DNA from: Aquarana catesbeiana
Taxonomy: Eukaryota > Chordata > Amphibia > Anura > Ranidae
DNA length: 64,000 nt
Reading direction: 5' to 3'
Assembly (NCBI RefSeq): GCF_042186555.1
Contig: NC_133332.1
Coordinates: forward strand, 120,955,375 to 121,019,374
Shown here one piece after another: positions 33,440 through 44,263 of this stretch. Every line of letters begins with the position of its first letter. The first letter of the stretch is position 1. A program made the position numbers and the translations under genes. The notes beneath the pieces were generated by a model. The model was given only the letters and a program-made list of their open reading frames with translations, had not been told where the DNA came from and made no database searches.

Positions 33440-35046
33440 CAGTGGGGCAAAAAAGTATTTAGTCAGCCACCAATTGTGCTAGTTCTCCCACTTAAAAAGA
33501 TGAGAGAGGCCTGTAATTGTCATCATAGGTATACCTCAACTATGAGAGACAAAATGTGGAAACAAATCCAGACAATCACATTGTCTGATTTTTGAAAGAA
33601 TTTATTTACAAATTATGGTGGAAAATAAGTAATTGGTCACCTACAAACAAGCAAGATTTCTGGCTCTCACAGACCTGTATCTTCTTCTTTAAGAGGCTCC
33701 TCTGTCCTCCACTCATTACCTGTATTAATGGCACCTGTTTGAACTTGTTATCAGTATAAAAGACACCTATCCACAACCTCAAACAGTCACACTCCAATCT
33801 CCACTATGGTGAAGACCAAAAAGCTGTCGAAGGATACCAGAAACAAGCCTGCAGCAGGCTGGGAAGACTGAATCTGCAATAGGCAAGCAGCTTGGTGTGA
33901 ACAAATCAACTGTGGGAGCAATAATTAGAAAATGGAAGACATACAAGACCACTGATAATCTGCCTCGATCTGGGGCTCCACGCAAGATCTCACCCCGTGG
34001 GGTGAAAATGATCACAAGAACAGTGAGCAAAAATCCCAGAACCACACGGGGGGGGGGGGGACGGACCTAGTGAATGACCTGCAGAGAGCTGGAACCAACG
34101 TAGCAAAAGCTACCATCAGTAGCACACTATGCCGCCAGGGACTCAGATCCTGCAGTGCCAGACGTGTCCCCCTGCTTAAGCCAGTACATGTCCGGGCCCG
34201 TCTGAGGTTTGCTAGAGAGCATTTGGATGATCCAGAAGAGGATTGGAAGAATGTCATATGGTCAGATGAAACCAAAGTAGAACTGTTTGGTAGAAACACA
34301 ACTCGTTGTGTTTGGAGGAGAGAGAATGCTGAGTTGCAACCAAAGAACACCATACCTACTGTGAAGCATGGGGGTGGCAACATCATGCTTTGGGACTGTT
34401 TCTCTGCAAAGGGAACAGGATGACTAATCCGTGTACATGAAAGAATGAATGGGGCCATGTATCGTGAGATTTTGAGTGCAAACCTCCTCCCATCAGCAAG
34501 GGCATTGAAGATGAAACGTGTCTGGGTCTTTCAGAATGACAATGATCCCAAACACACCACCCGGACAACGAAGGAGTGGCTTCGTAAGAAGCATTTCAAG
34601 GTCCTGGAGTTGCCTAGCCAATCTCCAGATCTTAACCCCATAGAAAACCTTTGGAGGGAGTTGAAAGTCCGTGTTGCCCAGCGACAGCCCCAAAACATCA
34701 CTGCTCTAGAGGAGATCTGCATGGAGGAATGGGCCAACATACCAGCAACAGTATGTGACAACCTTGTGAGGACTTATAGAAAACGCTTGACCTCTGTCAT
34801 TGCCAACAAAGGATATATAGCAAAGTATTGAGATGAACTTTTGATATTGACCAAATACCTATTTTCCACCATAATTTGCAAATAAATTCTTTCAAAAATC
34901 AGACAATGTGATTGTCTAGATTTGTTTCCACATTTTGTCTCTCATAGTTGAGGTATACCTATGATGACAATTACAGGCCTCTCTCATCTTTTTAAGTGGG
35001 AGAATTGCACAATTGGTGGCTGACTAAACACTTTTTTGTCCCACTG
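33440..35046 (+). mobile_element. Tc1/mariner element, both ends present (1,607 bp)
   Basis: The ends are CAGTGGGGCAAAAAAGTATT at 33440 and its inverted partner at 35046 (...aaacacttttttgtcccactg), flanked by TA (33438-33439 and 35047-35048). The outer 100 or so bases at each end are inverted copies (aattgt..tgagagaggcctgtaattgtcatcataggtatacctcaac). The element lies immediately behind the Penelope-like 3' end. Confidence 0.95.
33806..34831 (+). pseudogene. Tc1 transposase, nearly complete, with early frame break and one internal stop
   Basis: The ATG at 33806 starts MVKTKKLSKD. The frame breaks within the HTH region and again at a G run at 34049-34061. From 34070 it is open except for one TGA at 34421-34423, which stands where an arginine codon (CGA) is usual. 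The three catalytic positions are kept: WSDETKVELF (first D, about 34260), QNDNDPKHT (second D, about 34535), and SPDLNPIENLW (E, about 34635). Of the Tc1 copies in the window this is the best preserved. The TGA fits decay of a methylated CpG. Confidence 0.93.
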
Positions 35047-36522
35047 TATATACTTTTTACATTACATGACACCATGGCTGAAAATTGAAAGCAACAGAGT
35101 GCGGTCCTGTAAAGTGGTGTGATTACCTAACTCATACATCTACCTATCCAAGCTTCCATCCATGACCACTGAGAGTGGTGAATGCCTGTTTGACCCATCT
35201 GTTAGTTCAGGGGTCCACTAACTGAGGTAAGCATTTCAGCTAGCTGGTGGTGGAATCACGGATTGCATTGTACCTTATGAACATTTGTAAGCACCTTTAC
35301 CAACGCAGATGAGACTGCTTTCTGTCAATCTTTTTTCCTTTACCAAAAATAGGGGACTCTCAATGACTTTTTATCATGAGCAATGTGTTAATTTGTTGGG
35401 TGCTTTTTTAGCGCTGCACTGTTATTTTATTTAGTACTTGTAAAGGGTTTTTATATATTTACCTTTAGTGTTCAGCTGCTTGTTCCTTATTGTTTAGCAG
35501 CTATTGATTTTGCGCTGACTGATTTCCTGTGTTCATACTGTACTGTATATGCATACAGTCGACATCAAGAGGTTAATTTACAATTATGAGCCTCTGTGTA
35601 AATATTTAGAGAAGTGCCTATTACATAATACCTTGGGTAAGGAAGTGTGTTAACTGTGAAGAGCCATGATGGTTGTGAGGTGAATGTACAAACCTGGTGT
35701 GTACTTTGGGTGTGAAGATGTTAAGCAGCAAGGATCAGGAGGATGGTAAGGATGGTAAGAGTGGGCATCAGGCCCTCAACCATGCACGTTGTAACATGTA
35801 GTTTGAGCTAGACTGTCACTGGTGCCCTGTAACCTGTATACTAAGGGTGACCTAGCTGCTTGTGATGGCCATGTGCAAGGCAGCCTGGGTCCCATCTACA
35901 AACTGGCCATAGACAGATTGAAATGCGACTGACCACTGAATTTCGATCAGTGTGTGGCAGTTCTCACTTGATAGAAGGCGATCGTTTAATCGACTTCTGT
36001 CAAAGGACATGCTGGGAAACTTTTGTCAATCAGCGTCTGCAGGCAATTCCTCCACCCACCTTGCTTATGGGAACGAAGGAATCCGTTAGGAAACTAAGTG
36101 CATGGCCAGCTTTATTCTGGTGACAGCTGTCTTAGAGAGGAATTCCACTCACTTTGCAGAGTTTTTTTTTCTCACTTCCTAGTGTGTCACAAAGACAGGA
36201 AAGTGATGTGAAACCTTCCCAACAGGACAAAAACAGCAAACAATGAAATGGCAGGTGTTTTAAACCGTCCCTACTCTCCAAAACTGAAAAAACATTTTAC
36301 CTATACTGTACATACATTTTAAACAGATTTTTTTTTTTATAAGAGAGCACTGCAAAATCGCTGATAGGCAAAATGCAGTATCATTGAACACAAAGTCAGA
36401 TTTCAGTTTAGTTATTGTTGGATCAGGTATTCTAATGGGTTGCTATTGTGTATTGCACTTTATAGATTGCCCTGTGCCCAACTATGTTAATAGCTTATAA
36501 TTCTACATTTGCTTCTTTTCAG
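35047..36522 (+). other. Intron sequence with short MITE-like pieces
   Basis: No gene is seen. 35890-36130 and 36135-36320 have the look of frog nonautonomous elements ('gaggaattccactcactttgcag', 'cagcgtctgcagg') but without defined ends. The intron closes with polypyrimidine and acceptor tttcag at 36517-36522. Confidence 0.45.
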
Positions 36523-36791
36523 GCAGCTGAGAAGAGACTACCCCTCCAAAATACTGATGAATCTGTCATTTTCAATGCTAATGCTGAATCTGATTTTTTT
36601 GGTTGATGATTGGTTGACAACATTTAGAATTCATGGTCTGTGTGTCACTGTTGCTGCCTTTCTGCATTATTTTCTGCTGACCTCCTTTACATGGATGGGA
36701 CTGGAAGCTGTACATATGTATTTTGCATTCGTCAAGGTTTTCAATTCATACATCCATAAATACATTTTAAAATTATGCATTGCTGGCTGGG
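36523..36791 (+). CDS. adgrg4: Adhesion GPCR exon: TM2, TM3 and start of TM4
   Basis: The 269-base exon (acceptor ttttcag, donor gtaagt at 36792) begins by completing a lysine codon and encodes QLRRDYPSKILMNLS (end of ICL1 into TM2), the TM2-ECL1 segment with DDWLTTF, TM3 with the conserved cysteine (GLCVTVAAFLHYFLL) that normally pairs with the ECL2 cysteine, SFTWMGLEAVHMY, and VKVFNSYIHKYILKLCIAGW into TM4. All of these are signature motifs of ADGRG2/4/6. It ends with one base of the next codon, matching the following exon. Confidence 0.97.
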
Positions 36792-37149
36792 GTAAGTTCA
36801 CAATAACAATAGTTATTTATCTTTACTCTATGTTGTCTGCTGCTAGGCTTGCAATGATATCGCGCAAACGGCAGTAGGACATAGCAGCCAACTCTGTGTT
36901 GTCAGTTGCTAGGCTTGTACTGATAGTGTGCAAATGTCAATAGGACATAGTAGCCAATTACAGACTCGTTATCTGGCTACAGTGGAATTCTGATTGGTTG
37001 CTACTGGTTAAAATGCTTTACAGTATCATGGTATATAAAAACCTATTATCATTAGTGTAAATATATTGTATGAGTAACAGTCTAGATTAGTAAATATCAC
37101 GTTATTTTTGTTTCAGAAAACATTTATTGAAGATTTTAAAGTGTACATT
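36792..37149 (+). other. Intron sequence with short duplication
   Basis: 'ctgctgctaggcttgcaatgata' (36836) and 'gtcagttgctaggcttgtactgat' (36900) start two related blocks about 64 bases apart. Otherwise nothing is seen. Confidence 0.45.
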
Positions 37150-37480
37150 AAGGCTAGGTTCACACTATCCAATGTTTTCAAAAGCAATCACTTTTCAGAG
37201 AGCAGCTAAGCAGCCGCTATAAGATGTTCAGGAGGTGATCCTCCCACCTCCTGAATACCTGCTTTTTTTTTTTCCTGCGTGCTTCCGTTGACTTAAATGG
37301 TCGAGCTTGACAGGCCATATTTGTTAAATTTGCTGTGACCATGTTGCAAAGCATCATGGCTGCAGCATGTCTCCTTTGGCTGTTGTTTAACCTTTAAATG
37401 GGTGACTGGGGGGCTAAAAAAACACAGCTTACCCACCTGTATTTACTGACAATTGCTACCCATGTGAAAAGGACTAAGAC
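37150..37480. repeat. MITE-like element
   Basis: The left end TTAAGGCTAGGTTCACACTA and the right end, inverted, TTAGTCCTTTTCACATGGG are weakly inverted. The internal 'caggaggtgatcctcccacctcctg' is a palindrome at about 37230-37256. No ORF. Confidence 0.5.
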
Positions 37481-38500
37481 ATACAGTAAGTACAAAACAA
37501 AAACAGTGTAGCACAGGTCACCTCACTGGGGACACTCACGGGAGCCACAACAATCAACAACAAAATCAACTGAGCGTGACCACCACTTACATATTATAAG
37601 TAAACAAAAATGTCAAAAGATGAATCTGAGTATTTGTACTAGTTTCTGTTTTTTGATTTAGCAAAGCTAAAGGGTTTTCGAAATACCTCTGCCCAGAAGT
37701 GTGTATACTAGTTGGTACAAACTAGCCCAGTACTTTCTAATTTTGAGACATCAATTTTGGTAATAGCCTAAACTTATTTTCATATACAGTCTAACCTTTT
37801 AGGAGTATTGGCTCAGTAAGATCCACCTAAAATTCACAGATCTCCCCTAAGTTTTGATGGCAGAGAAGTCTGCAAATCTTGTCAGTCACCATTCTGCTCC
37901 TCTGGTGCTCACTGTAGTGCAAGGCTGAAGAGGGGGCAAGAGCAGCTAGCTCTGGCTCTTAGGGGCCGAGCCAGTTGCCGTTTAGGCTTCCAGACTTCCA
38001 ATATTGTTGGGATCCTTCCAGATCCTGGAGTAGCCCTGCTACCTCAGCTCAGAGCTGGCAATAGCCCGGTATAAGCTGATTCCGGGTCACAGGAGAGCAA
38101 AAGTATGTGTACCCATAAGAGAAGTATGGCCAAAAGATGCTTTGACCCTACATCTCTTTTAATGACCACCCACATAGAAAAACGCAGGGTACCATTAAAC
38201 CTAATGACACGCCACATGCACTGGAAATCGTCCCCACACTGGGAATCGCACTGCACTTATGGGCTGCAATTTCAAAGATAGAGCAGGGACCTTTTTCCTG
38301 TGTTTCAAGAGGCCCAGCAGCCCATTCAAATGAATGGGCTACCGTGCCCACGCAGAACGTAGCTTGCAGATCCGCATCAGAATCAACCAGGCCTAATGCA
38401 TAGAAGGCATTAAGTTAGAAGTTTCTGCCCTTAGAACCACTTTAAATATAACATTGTGAATGTTTTGTTAAATCTGTTCAAAAAATAAATGTGCATATTA
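37481..38500 (+). other. Intron sequence, MITE-like part at 38150-38450
   Basis: No gene is seen. 38150-38450 holds 'cccattcaaatgaatgggct' (palindromic, 38320-38339), typical of frog nonautonomous DNA elements. Confidence 0.4.
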
Positions 38501-38825
38501 ATGGAGCAGCGCTAAATCACAAATAACACCAATAATCATACATTCATAATAAAGAAATGTATCCAAAGCATATAAAAAATAAAAAAATATTTTTTTAAAT
38601 TAGTAGAAATAAATCAAATAAAGAGTCCAGTGCAAAAAAATGTGAGTATCAATAGCAATAATGTGCAGTCCTTCTTCAATAAGATGGTGAGTGCTTGACA
38701 GACAGATCCCAGTGCCAGCAATCATACATTTGTGCTGAATCCCAAAATAGAGAGCAAACTCCCCCACCATGTGCAATGGCCGCTCACATCAATTCCAAAG
38801 GTAATGTGCATCAAACTGCCAACGC
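38501..38825. other. Repeat-derived intron sequence
   Basis: The start 'gcagcgctaaatcacaaataac' resembles sequence found next to the palindrome at 52105 ('gcagcgctagtgtgaaacaaag' near 51414). Both may come from Penelope-type elements. No ORF is recognised. Confidence 0.35.
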
Positions 38826-39131
38826 AATCTCCATATGCTATCCTCTGTCATTGGTCATCGCACGTGCAACAAGGAAAACAACTCCTCATGGTATAGTATA
38901 AAGCAGTAGTTTTATTAAAACAAAGGTAGACATACATTTAAAATCGTATATGTGCGAGTATTCAGATAAGCATGGGGTCACACATCAGAGAGAAAAGGGG
39001 AACTTCCGGTTTCGAACGATTTTAAATGTAAGTCTACCTTTGTTTTAATAAAACTACTACTTTATACTACACCATGAGGAGTTGTTTTCCTTGGTGCATG
39101 TGCGATGACCAATGACGGAGGATAGCATATG
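38826..39131. repeat. Hairpin-forming inverted repeat (arms of about 125 bp)
   Basis: The left arm 38826-38957 (ctccatatgctatcctctgt to catttaaaatcg) returns inverted at 39009-39131 (cgattttaaatgtaagtcta to ggatagcatatgg) with few mismatches, around a loop of about 50 bases that contains 'ccggtttcgaac'. No coding content. Confidence 0.92.
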
Positions 39132-39135
39132 GAAA

Positions 39136-40592
39136 TGTCAGGAACCATGAAACAGACGAAGACAGAAAATGCAGTAAAAATCACACATTTTAATAAGATG
39201 GTAAAAATGGTACACAACTGGTAAACGCAGTCAAAACATAGCCAGGGTTCGGTAGCCAAATCGGGTAGTCAGGACAAGGCAGGAAATCAGGAAGCCAGAG
39301 ATCAGCATAGTCAGAGATAGGGATGAGCCGAACAACCCCGTGGTTTGGTTCGCAGCAGAACATGCAAACAGGCAAAAAATTTGTGAGAACACGCAAACAA
39401 CGTTCAACATTTTAAAAAAGTTTCCTGAGATGTCCATCCATCTTCAATGACAGCACTGAAGGTCCCAAAAAAAAGGAAAGAAAAACTCCGCCTCCATGGG
39501 AGGCGTCCCACCGACTGCAGCCTTTTCGCGATGACAGCTGTTATATAGCTGAGGGCGGGGGCCACCTGGTGATGCAACTGGGTGACGCCACCCCCTTCTG
39601 ATGTCATGTATGGTTCAGAAGGGGGGGGCTCTCTCATCGTTCCCCCTTATCCGAGCACACCTGCCAGGTTGTGTTTTCGGATAAGGGACTGGTATGGATT
39701 TTGGGGGACACCCCACGCCATTTTTTTATTTTGGCGCGGGGTTCCCCTTAAAATCCATAGCAGACCTGAAGGGCCTGGTATGAATTTTAGGGAGGACCCC
39801 CACACCATTTTCTTTTACATTTTGGCGCAGGGTTCCCCTCAATATCCATACCATACCTGAAGGGCATGGTAATGGACTGGGGGGGGGGACTCAAGCCTCT
39901 TTTTTTAATGATTTTTATGTGTATTGCCGAGATCCAACAATACATTACAGTCGCAAGCAGTTTTAAAAGACTTTTTTCCTTTAGAAACGTAATTGTGCTG
40001 CTCTCATTCATTACACTATATACGGCCGCTATGTAAGCAGCCTTACATAGTGTGGGACATGGACTTGGCCCCCTGAGCCATGATTGGCCAAAGGCACCCT
40101 GCCTTTGCCCAATCATGGCTCTCACAGCAGAGCACGCTTTGATTGGCCAAAGCATGCAGGTCAGGTGCATGCTTTGGCCAATCAGCGAGATCGCAGTGCA
40201 TTGACGATCTCGCAGTGCATTATGGGGTGTTCTGCGGGCACTCAAATTTCCCACAAACACCTCATAATGTTCTAATTTTGGCGAACACCCAATGTTTGAG
40301 TCAAACTTACATTTGACTCGAACATCGGGCTCATCCCTAGTCACGGGCAGCAGACAAGATCATGAACCTGAAGGGACGTCAGCCAGTCAAGTCTTCAACA
40401 GGAACACAGCAGAGAGTCTCTGGATATGTTGGCCTAACCAAAGGCATTGCAGAAATGAACCAGGAAGTTTAAATAGCCAGAAGGGGCTTGCTGTGGGATG
40501 ATCAACAGGTAAGCCACTGTGGAACGATGAGTACTGGCAATTAACCGACAGCTGAGCACAGAGAAGGAAGGGCTTAGAGCCCAGCCCTTACA
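39136..40592 (-). mobile_element. Solo LTR interrupted by a hAT-derived insertion
   Basis: The pieces 39136-39317 and 40340-40592 together form one LTR of the family at 11993-12370. It starts TGTCAGGAACC and ends CCCTTACA on the + strand, so it is minus oriented, with TATTTAAA near 40470 on the minus strand. Without the insertion it is about 430 bp. No matching target duplication was found outside it. Confidence 0.82.
39318..40339. mobile_element. Nonautonomous hAT element (1,022 bp) of the intact copy's family
   Basis: The ends TAGGGATGAGCCGAAC (39318) and ...catcgggctcatcccta (40339) match the termini of the intact hAT at 43772-50317. The first 60 bases match its inverted right end, and the last 200 match its inverted left end (gttcgagtc, ttggccaa and gcatgc blocks). 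The 8-bp flanks gtcagaga and gtcacggg are a degraded target duplication: the empty site in the LTR at 11993 reads gtcatggg. The inner part shares 'ggttccccttaa', 'ggtaatggactggggg' and 'gcaagcagttttaaa' with the intact copy's 3' region. There is no transposase. Confidence 0.92.
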
Positions 40593-40675
40593 TTTTCCTT
40601 CTGTCGTTTTCATTGATTAATTTCCCTTTGACATATTTCAGTGTTAGCTCCTGCCTGGGACTGGTTTATAAATAG

Positions 40676-41157
40676 TTAGTTAGAGCAGTATATGTCTCTG
40701 GAAGGCTGCAGAGGAGCAGGGCAACAATATGGTTATCTTTGATGTCCTCTCCAATGGCGCGTAGCTGCTCTATGATCTCTAGGATAGCTTTCACTTGGTC
40801 ACACATTTTCTGGCCTTCTTCTAGTCTCATCTTATATAGTTTTCAAAGAAAAAACAGTTTGCTGTTGAGGCTTGAATGCTCATGCAGTTTTTGTAATGAA
40901 GTCCACATACCTTTGGCTGTTTTCTCTGTTCTTATGTGGATAAGCTGGTCATTTTCCACTAATAAGCTTATAGTCACTTTTGCTTGTCTATCCTTCCTGT
41001 TCCACTCCTCCGTCTCTCCATTTGTCGGTCTGTCTGTATTCAGCACTTGTCACAAGTCATCCATGCTAAAAAGCATTTCTAACTTGAACTTCCATAGCTG
41101 GTAATTGGCATTGTTCAGCTTTGCAATTGCAAACTTCACATCTGAACCACTTGCCAT
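40676..41157 (-). pseudogene. Copia-type Gag fragment
   Basis: On the minus strand the ATG at 41157 opens MASGSDVKFAIAKLNNANYQ and continues LWKFKLEMLF, the classic Copia Gag start. A TGA stop follows at about 41049. The frame then resumes with RKDRQAKVTISLLVEN, and after a further break MRLEEGQKMCDQVKAILEII and VALLLCSLPETY, the UBN2/Copia Gag core. Protease, integrase, RT and the second LTR are absent. Confidence 0.88.
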
Positions 41158-41249
41158 CTTTAAGCAGCTTGTATACAGTACTCACTGATTTACTGTAGGA
41201 TTCCTTGCTCTCGTGTCTGCTGGGTGCCTTGGGGTATCCTGGGGGTATG

Positions 41250-41264
41250 CCTGGGCCCATAACC
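41250..41264 (-). promoter_or_regulatory. Copia primer binding site, half-tRNA (initiator Met) type
   Basis: The minus strand reads GGTTATGGGCCCAG immediately after an LTR end in TTTCA. Its complement, CTGGGCCCATAACC, is exactly the anticodon-arm segment of vertebrate initiator-methionine tRNA. Drosophila copia uses the 5' half of this tRNA as primer in the same way, so the site fits a half-tRNA priming mechanism. Confidence 0.75.
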
Positions 41265-41617
41265 TGAAATCATGCGCTGGAAGATTCTTGGATACAGCAA
41301 ATAGCTTTGCTTTCATGGAGGATTAGCAGAACATATCTTACAGCATGTATTTATCATGGAACAGGAACAAGGAGCATACAAGTACACTGAGCATAGACAG
41401 AATGTACATGCTGTGACTACTATACCATAGAATACACATTATAACACTGCAGTGCAGAGTGGATTATCCCCATCCTTCCCCCTCCCCTCTCCCTTCCCCC
41501 TCATGGACTTCTCCGTGATGCATCTTAGAGACTGTGGACTACATATATGCCACCTAGCACTACATCATTACAGGATGCCACTGTATTAGTATTTTTGCAC
41601 CTTTTTACTTGTATAAC
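41265..41617 (-). mobile_element. Probable Copia LTR
   Basis: The 3' edge on the minus strand is fixed by the TTTCA end next to the primer site at 41264. The 5' edge is uncertain. TGTTATA starts occur at two places (minus strand at about 41455 and about 41617), set by a repeated 'ataacactgcagtg'. No target duplication was found. Confidence 0.5.
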
Positions 41618-41646
41618 ACTGCAGTGCCACCTGCTGGATAGAAAGG

Positions 41647-41648
<2 letters not shown>

Positions 41649-41706
<58 letters not shown>

Positions 41707-41746
41707 TGCGTAAACTGTTGGCGCTATATAAATCCTGTATAATAAT

Positions 41747-41830
<84 letters not shown>
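41649..41830. repeat. Long (TA)n microsatellite in two blocks split by a SINE tail
   Basis: About 26 TA units (41649-41702) and about 40 TA units (41749-41829) flank a 46-base segment that matches V-SINE 3' tails (gcgctgcgtaa...tggcgctatataaat). The repeat probably grew from the SINE's tail. The array can extrude cruciforms. Confidence 0.95.
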
Positions 41831-41831
<1 letters not shown>

Positions 41832-42404
41832 CACATTACAAAGCAACTTTACATTACATGCTGTTGTTCTTCCAACAATATAGGCTAGATAAAATATCAA
41901 ACATTTAAGGCAGGCAGCATCGCACATCATCCAGTGTGTCCACAGAGGAAAGAGAGAAGGCTTGTACTATAGCAGATATTTTCTTAACAAGAAAATTAGT
42001 ATACACCAATAGTAGCTGAATAGTTTCCAACATCAGTAGTCTAATAGTATTAATTCCCTCGATGCAAGAAAGTAAGGATCATAACCCTCCTTAGTAGCTG
42101 CATAGTGTCACCATAAACAACGCTCCGCATCGCTGCCACGGTCATCCACCATTCCTTGGGGTGGCTGCGTTACATCCTCTATTCAATTAGGACATGGCAC
42201 TTTTTCTATCTTGATCTGTACACCCACAGTTCCACCCTGTGGGGGGACACCCAAATTAATCTACAGTGAATGCAACCAGTACAGCCAAAACACTGAGCCC
42301 ACTATATCCCAGGTAGCCTTTTTTGTTCTTCCCTATCAGTAGGGTTGTAAAGTAGGAGATCCTTCTCATTCTACTTCCACTGCTACCAGGTTATAACCTA
42401 AGCT
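41831..42404 (+). other. Intron sequence, nothing recognised
   Basis: No gene or clear element is seen. Confidence 0.4.
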
Positions 42405-42858
42405 TTAAGCATCAAGCACACTGGAAGTTTTGCAAACTCTTGTAGAAGCCTCTCCACCTGGCAGCAGTGTTTTGGCAGAAAAAACACCTGACACTTGTAA
42501 AAGTGTGTGACGTATTTAGACTCGTCAAGTGCTTGGGCGTTAATTCATTACACTGGCCAGAATAAACTTTTTTCTGGCCATTGAAATGAATTAATGCTCA
42601 AGCTTTAACACACCTAGTGTTAACGCGCATTTACATGCATTCACAGATGTCAAACATTTTTTCTGCCAAAACATCACTGCTTCTGGATGCACTGGCAGTG
42701 GGGTTTTTTTCCTGCCTTTAAACCCTCCTGCTATTAAACTCCTCTAAAAGTCTATGTGTGCATGGACACATAGGCTAACATTCATAGGAGCTTAAAGGCA
42801 GGAAAAAAAACGCCCCTAGGAGCAGCTGAAAAAATGTCCAGTTTGCATGAGGCCTTAA
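42405..42858. repeat. MITE flanked by TTAA (454 bp)
   Basis: TTAA stands at both edges (42405-42408 and 42855-42858). The left end TTAAGCATCAAGCACACTGG and the right end, inverted, TTAAGGCCTCATGCAAACTGG are imperfect inverted repeats. The interior holds the palindrome-like 'tgtgtgcatggacacatagg'. The TTAA flanks point to a piggyBac-mobilised nonautonomous family. Related sequence lies at 18320-18790. Confidence 0.65.
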
Positions 42859-42922
42859 AATTTAGATGAAAAATATACTTTCTGCTCATTTTGATTACAG
42901 TAACTGTTTTTGCTTCTTACAG

Positions 42923-43031
42923 GAATACCAGCAGTTATAGTCGTGGTGGTACTCAGTATAAATGTTGATTTCTATGGAGCTGTATCCAAAACTAATCAAT
43001 ACAGTGATCCTAGTGGCGACTCTGCATCATT
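42923..43031 (+). CDS. adgrg4: Adhesion GPCR exon: TM4 end and ECL2
   Basis: The 109-base exon (acceptor ttacag, donor gtgagt at 43032) completes a glycine codon, then encodes IPAVIVVVVLSINVDFYGAV (end of TM4, into ECL2) and KTNQYSDPSGDSAS, ending with two bases of the next codon. The 'NVDFYG' start of ECL2 is closer to ADGRG4 (VDLYG-type) than to other ADGRG members, which is one reason for preferring ADGRG4. The serine and aspartate-rich loop is the variable part of the family. Confidence 0.95.
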
Positions 43032-43512
43032 GTGAGTAAATCTTAACAAGAAAGTTTTGTGACTTTATCAAGCCTAAAAATAAATATTATTTAAGTCTCT
43101 TACCCTAAAGCCCAACTCTAAGCCTAAAATTCCTTGCGCCCACACTGCAAGGGTTAAGTGCTTGTTTATATTTAGGAGATGATAAAGCACTTTTTCTTAC
43201 CTGATCCTCTGCCCTACCCCGGCAGACAGCACCCTGCCAAGTTTCGTCAGTGGACTGTTCTTCAGCGTCCCCTACTTTAGTGAAGGGCAATGGTCCACTA
43301 GTCTTGATGTTGTCAGAGGATCTCTTAGACCACTGGAGTGCAATGAAAAAGAGACTACAGAGGCCAGACTAGCAGAACAGAGGAGTCTGCAGGAGCAGAA
43401 GATCGGATGAGTAAAAGTTATTTTCCAATTCCCCTAAAAAGAAACAAGCAGTTAACCCTGCAGTGCAGGAGCCGCCCCACTGTAATAAAGGATTTTTTGG
43501 ATTCCTGGAGTT
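43032..43512 (+). other. Intron sequence
   Basis: No gene is seen. Repeat-like sequence near 43085-43140 and 43200-43270 could not be delimited. Confidence 0.4.
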
Positions 43513-43924
43513 CAACTTTAAAGTATTGCTGTAGGCAAAACTTTTTTTTTTTTTGGGGTGGGGGAGGTTTAGACCCTCTGTCAAATATTTTGGCTATGTC
43601 CCCATTATAGAGATTCCCTTCTCTGCTTGTACTTGTGATCATGGTCACAGAAAAGAAAAAGTTGAGAAATCTGAAATTTTAGAGTTGACCCAGGAACAAG
43701 AGCTAATCCTTCAATGGGGAAAGCTGTTCCAGGACAAACTGTCTAAAAGGGGAATTCCCCTCACTTAGGGGTAGGGATGAGCTTCGTGTTCGAGTCGAAC
43801 CCATGTTCGACTCGAACATCGGCTGTTCGATCGTTCGCCGAATTGCGAACGTTATGGGCCGTTCGCGCTAAATTCGTGTGGCGCGTCACGGCCCATAATT
43901 CACTGCGGCATCGCAGTGCATTGC

Positions 43925-44075
43925 TGGCTGATGATTGGCCAAGCATGCACTATGACCCGCATGCTTGGCCAATCACAGCGCTGTCAGTAGAGAGAGCTGT
44001 AATTGGCCAAAGCCAGGGTGGCTTTGGCCAATTACGGCTCAGGGCATTTAGTACACACCCCACACTATATAAGGC
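43925..44075 (+). promoter_or_regulatory. Putative basal promoter of the hAT element
   Basis: Repeated CCAAT-type motifs (gattggcc at 43933, ggccaatcac at 43969, attggcc at 44002, ggccaattac at 44026) are arranged in inverted pairs and followed by TATATAAGG at 44066-44074. The nonautonomous copy at 39318-40339 keeps the same paired ATTGGCC motifs and a TATATA, which supports a conserved function. Confidence 0.55.
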
Positions 44076-44263
44076 CGCCTGCACGGCGGCCCTGTGTAGT
44101 GTGTGTTCCGGTGTGCTGAGAGATAGAGAGAGAGAGAGACAGTGTCATTTGATTTGAGTTAGATAGATTAGGCAGAACAGTCAGTCAGTTAGCTGCACTT
44201 ACAGTGTATTGTGTATATATATGCATCCCAGGTGTTGCATATATATATATACACTGTATTCAG

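Noticed and set aside
35923..36123. 66-codon ORF as a possible gene
   Set aside because: No domain, no splice context, and it lies in MITE-like sequence.
36792..36877. Extension of the receptor exon to the ORF stop at 36877
   Set aside because: A consensus donor gtaagt at 36792 and perfect phase match to exon 42923 show that the reading frame beyond it is intron.
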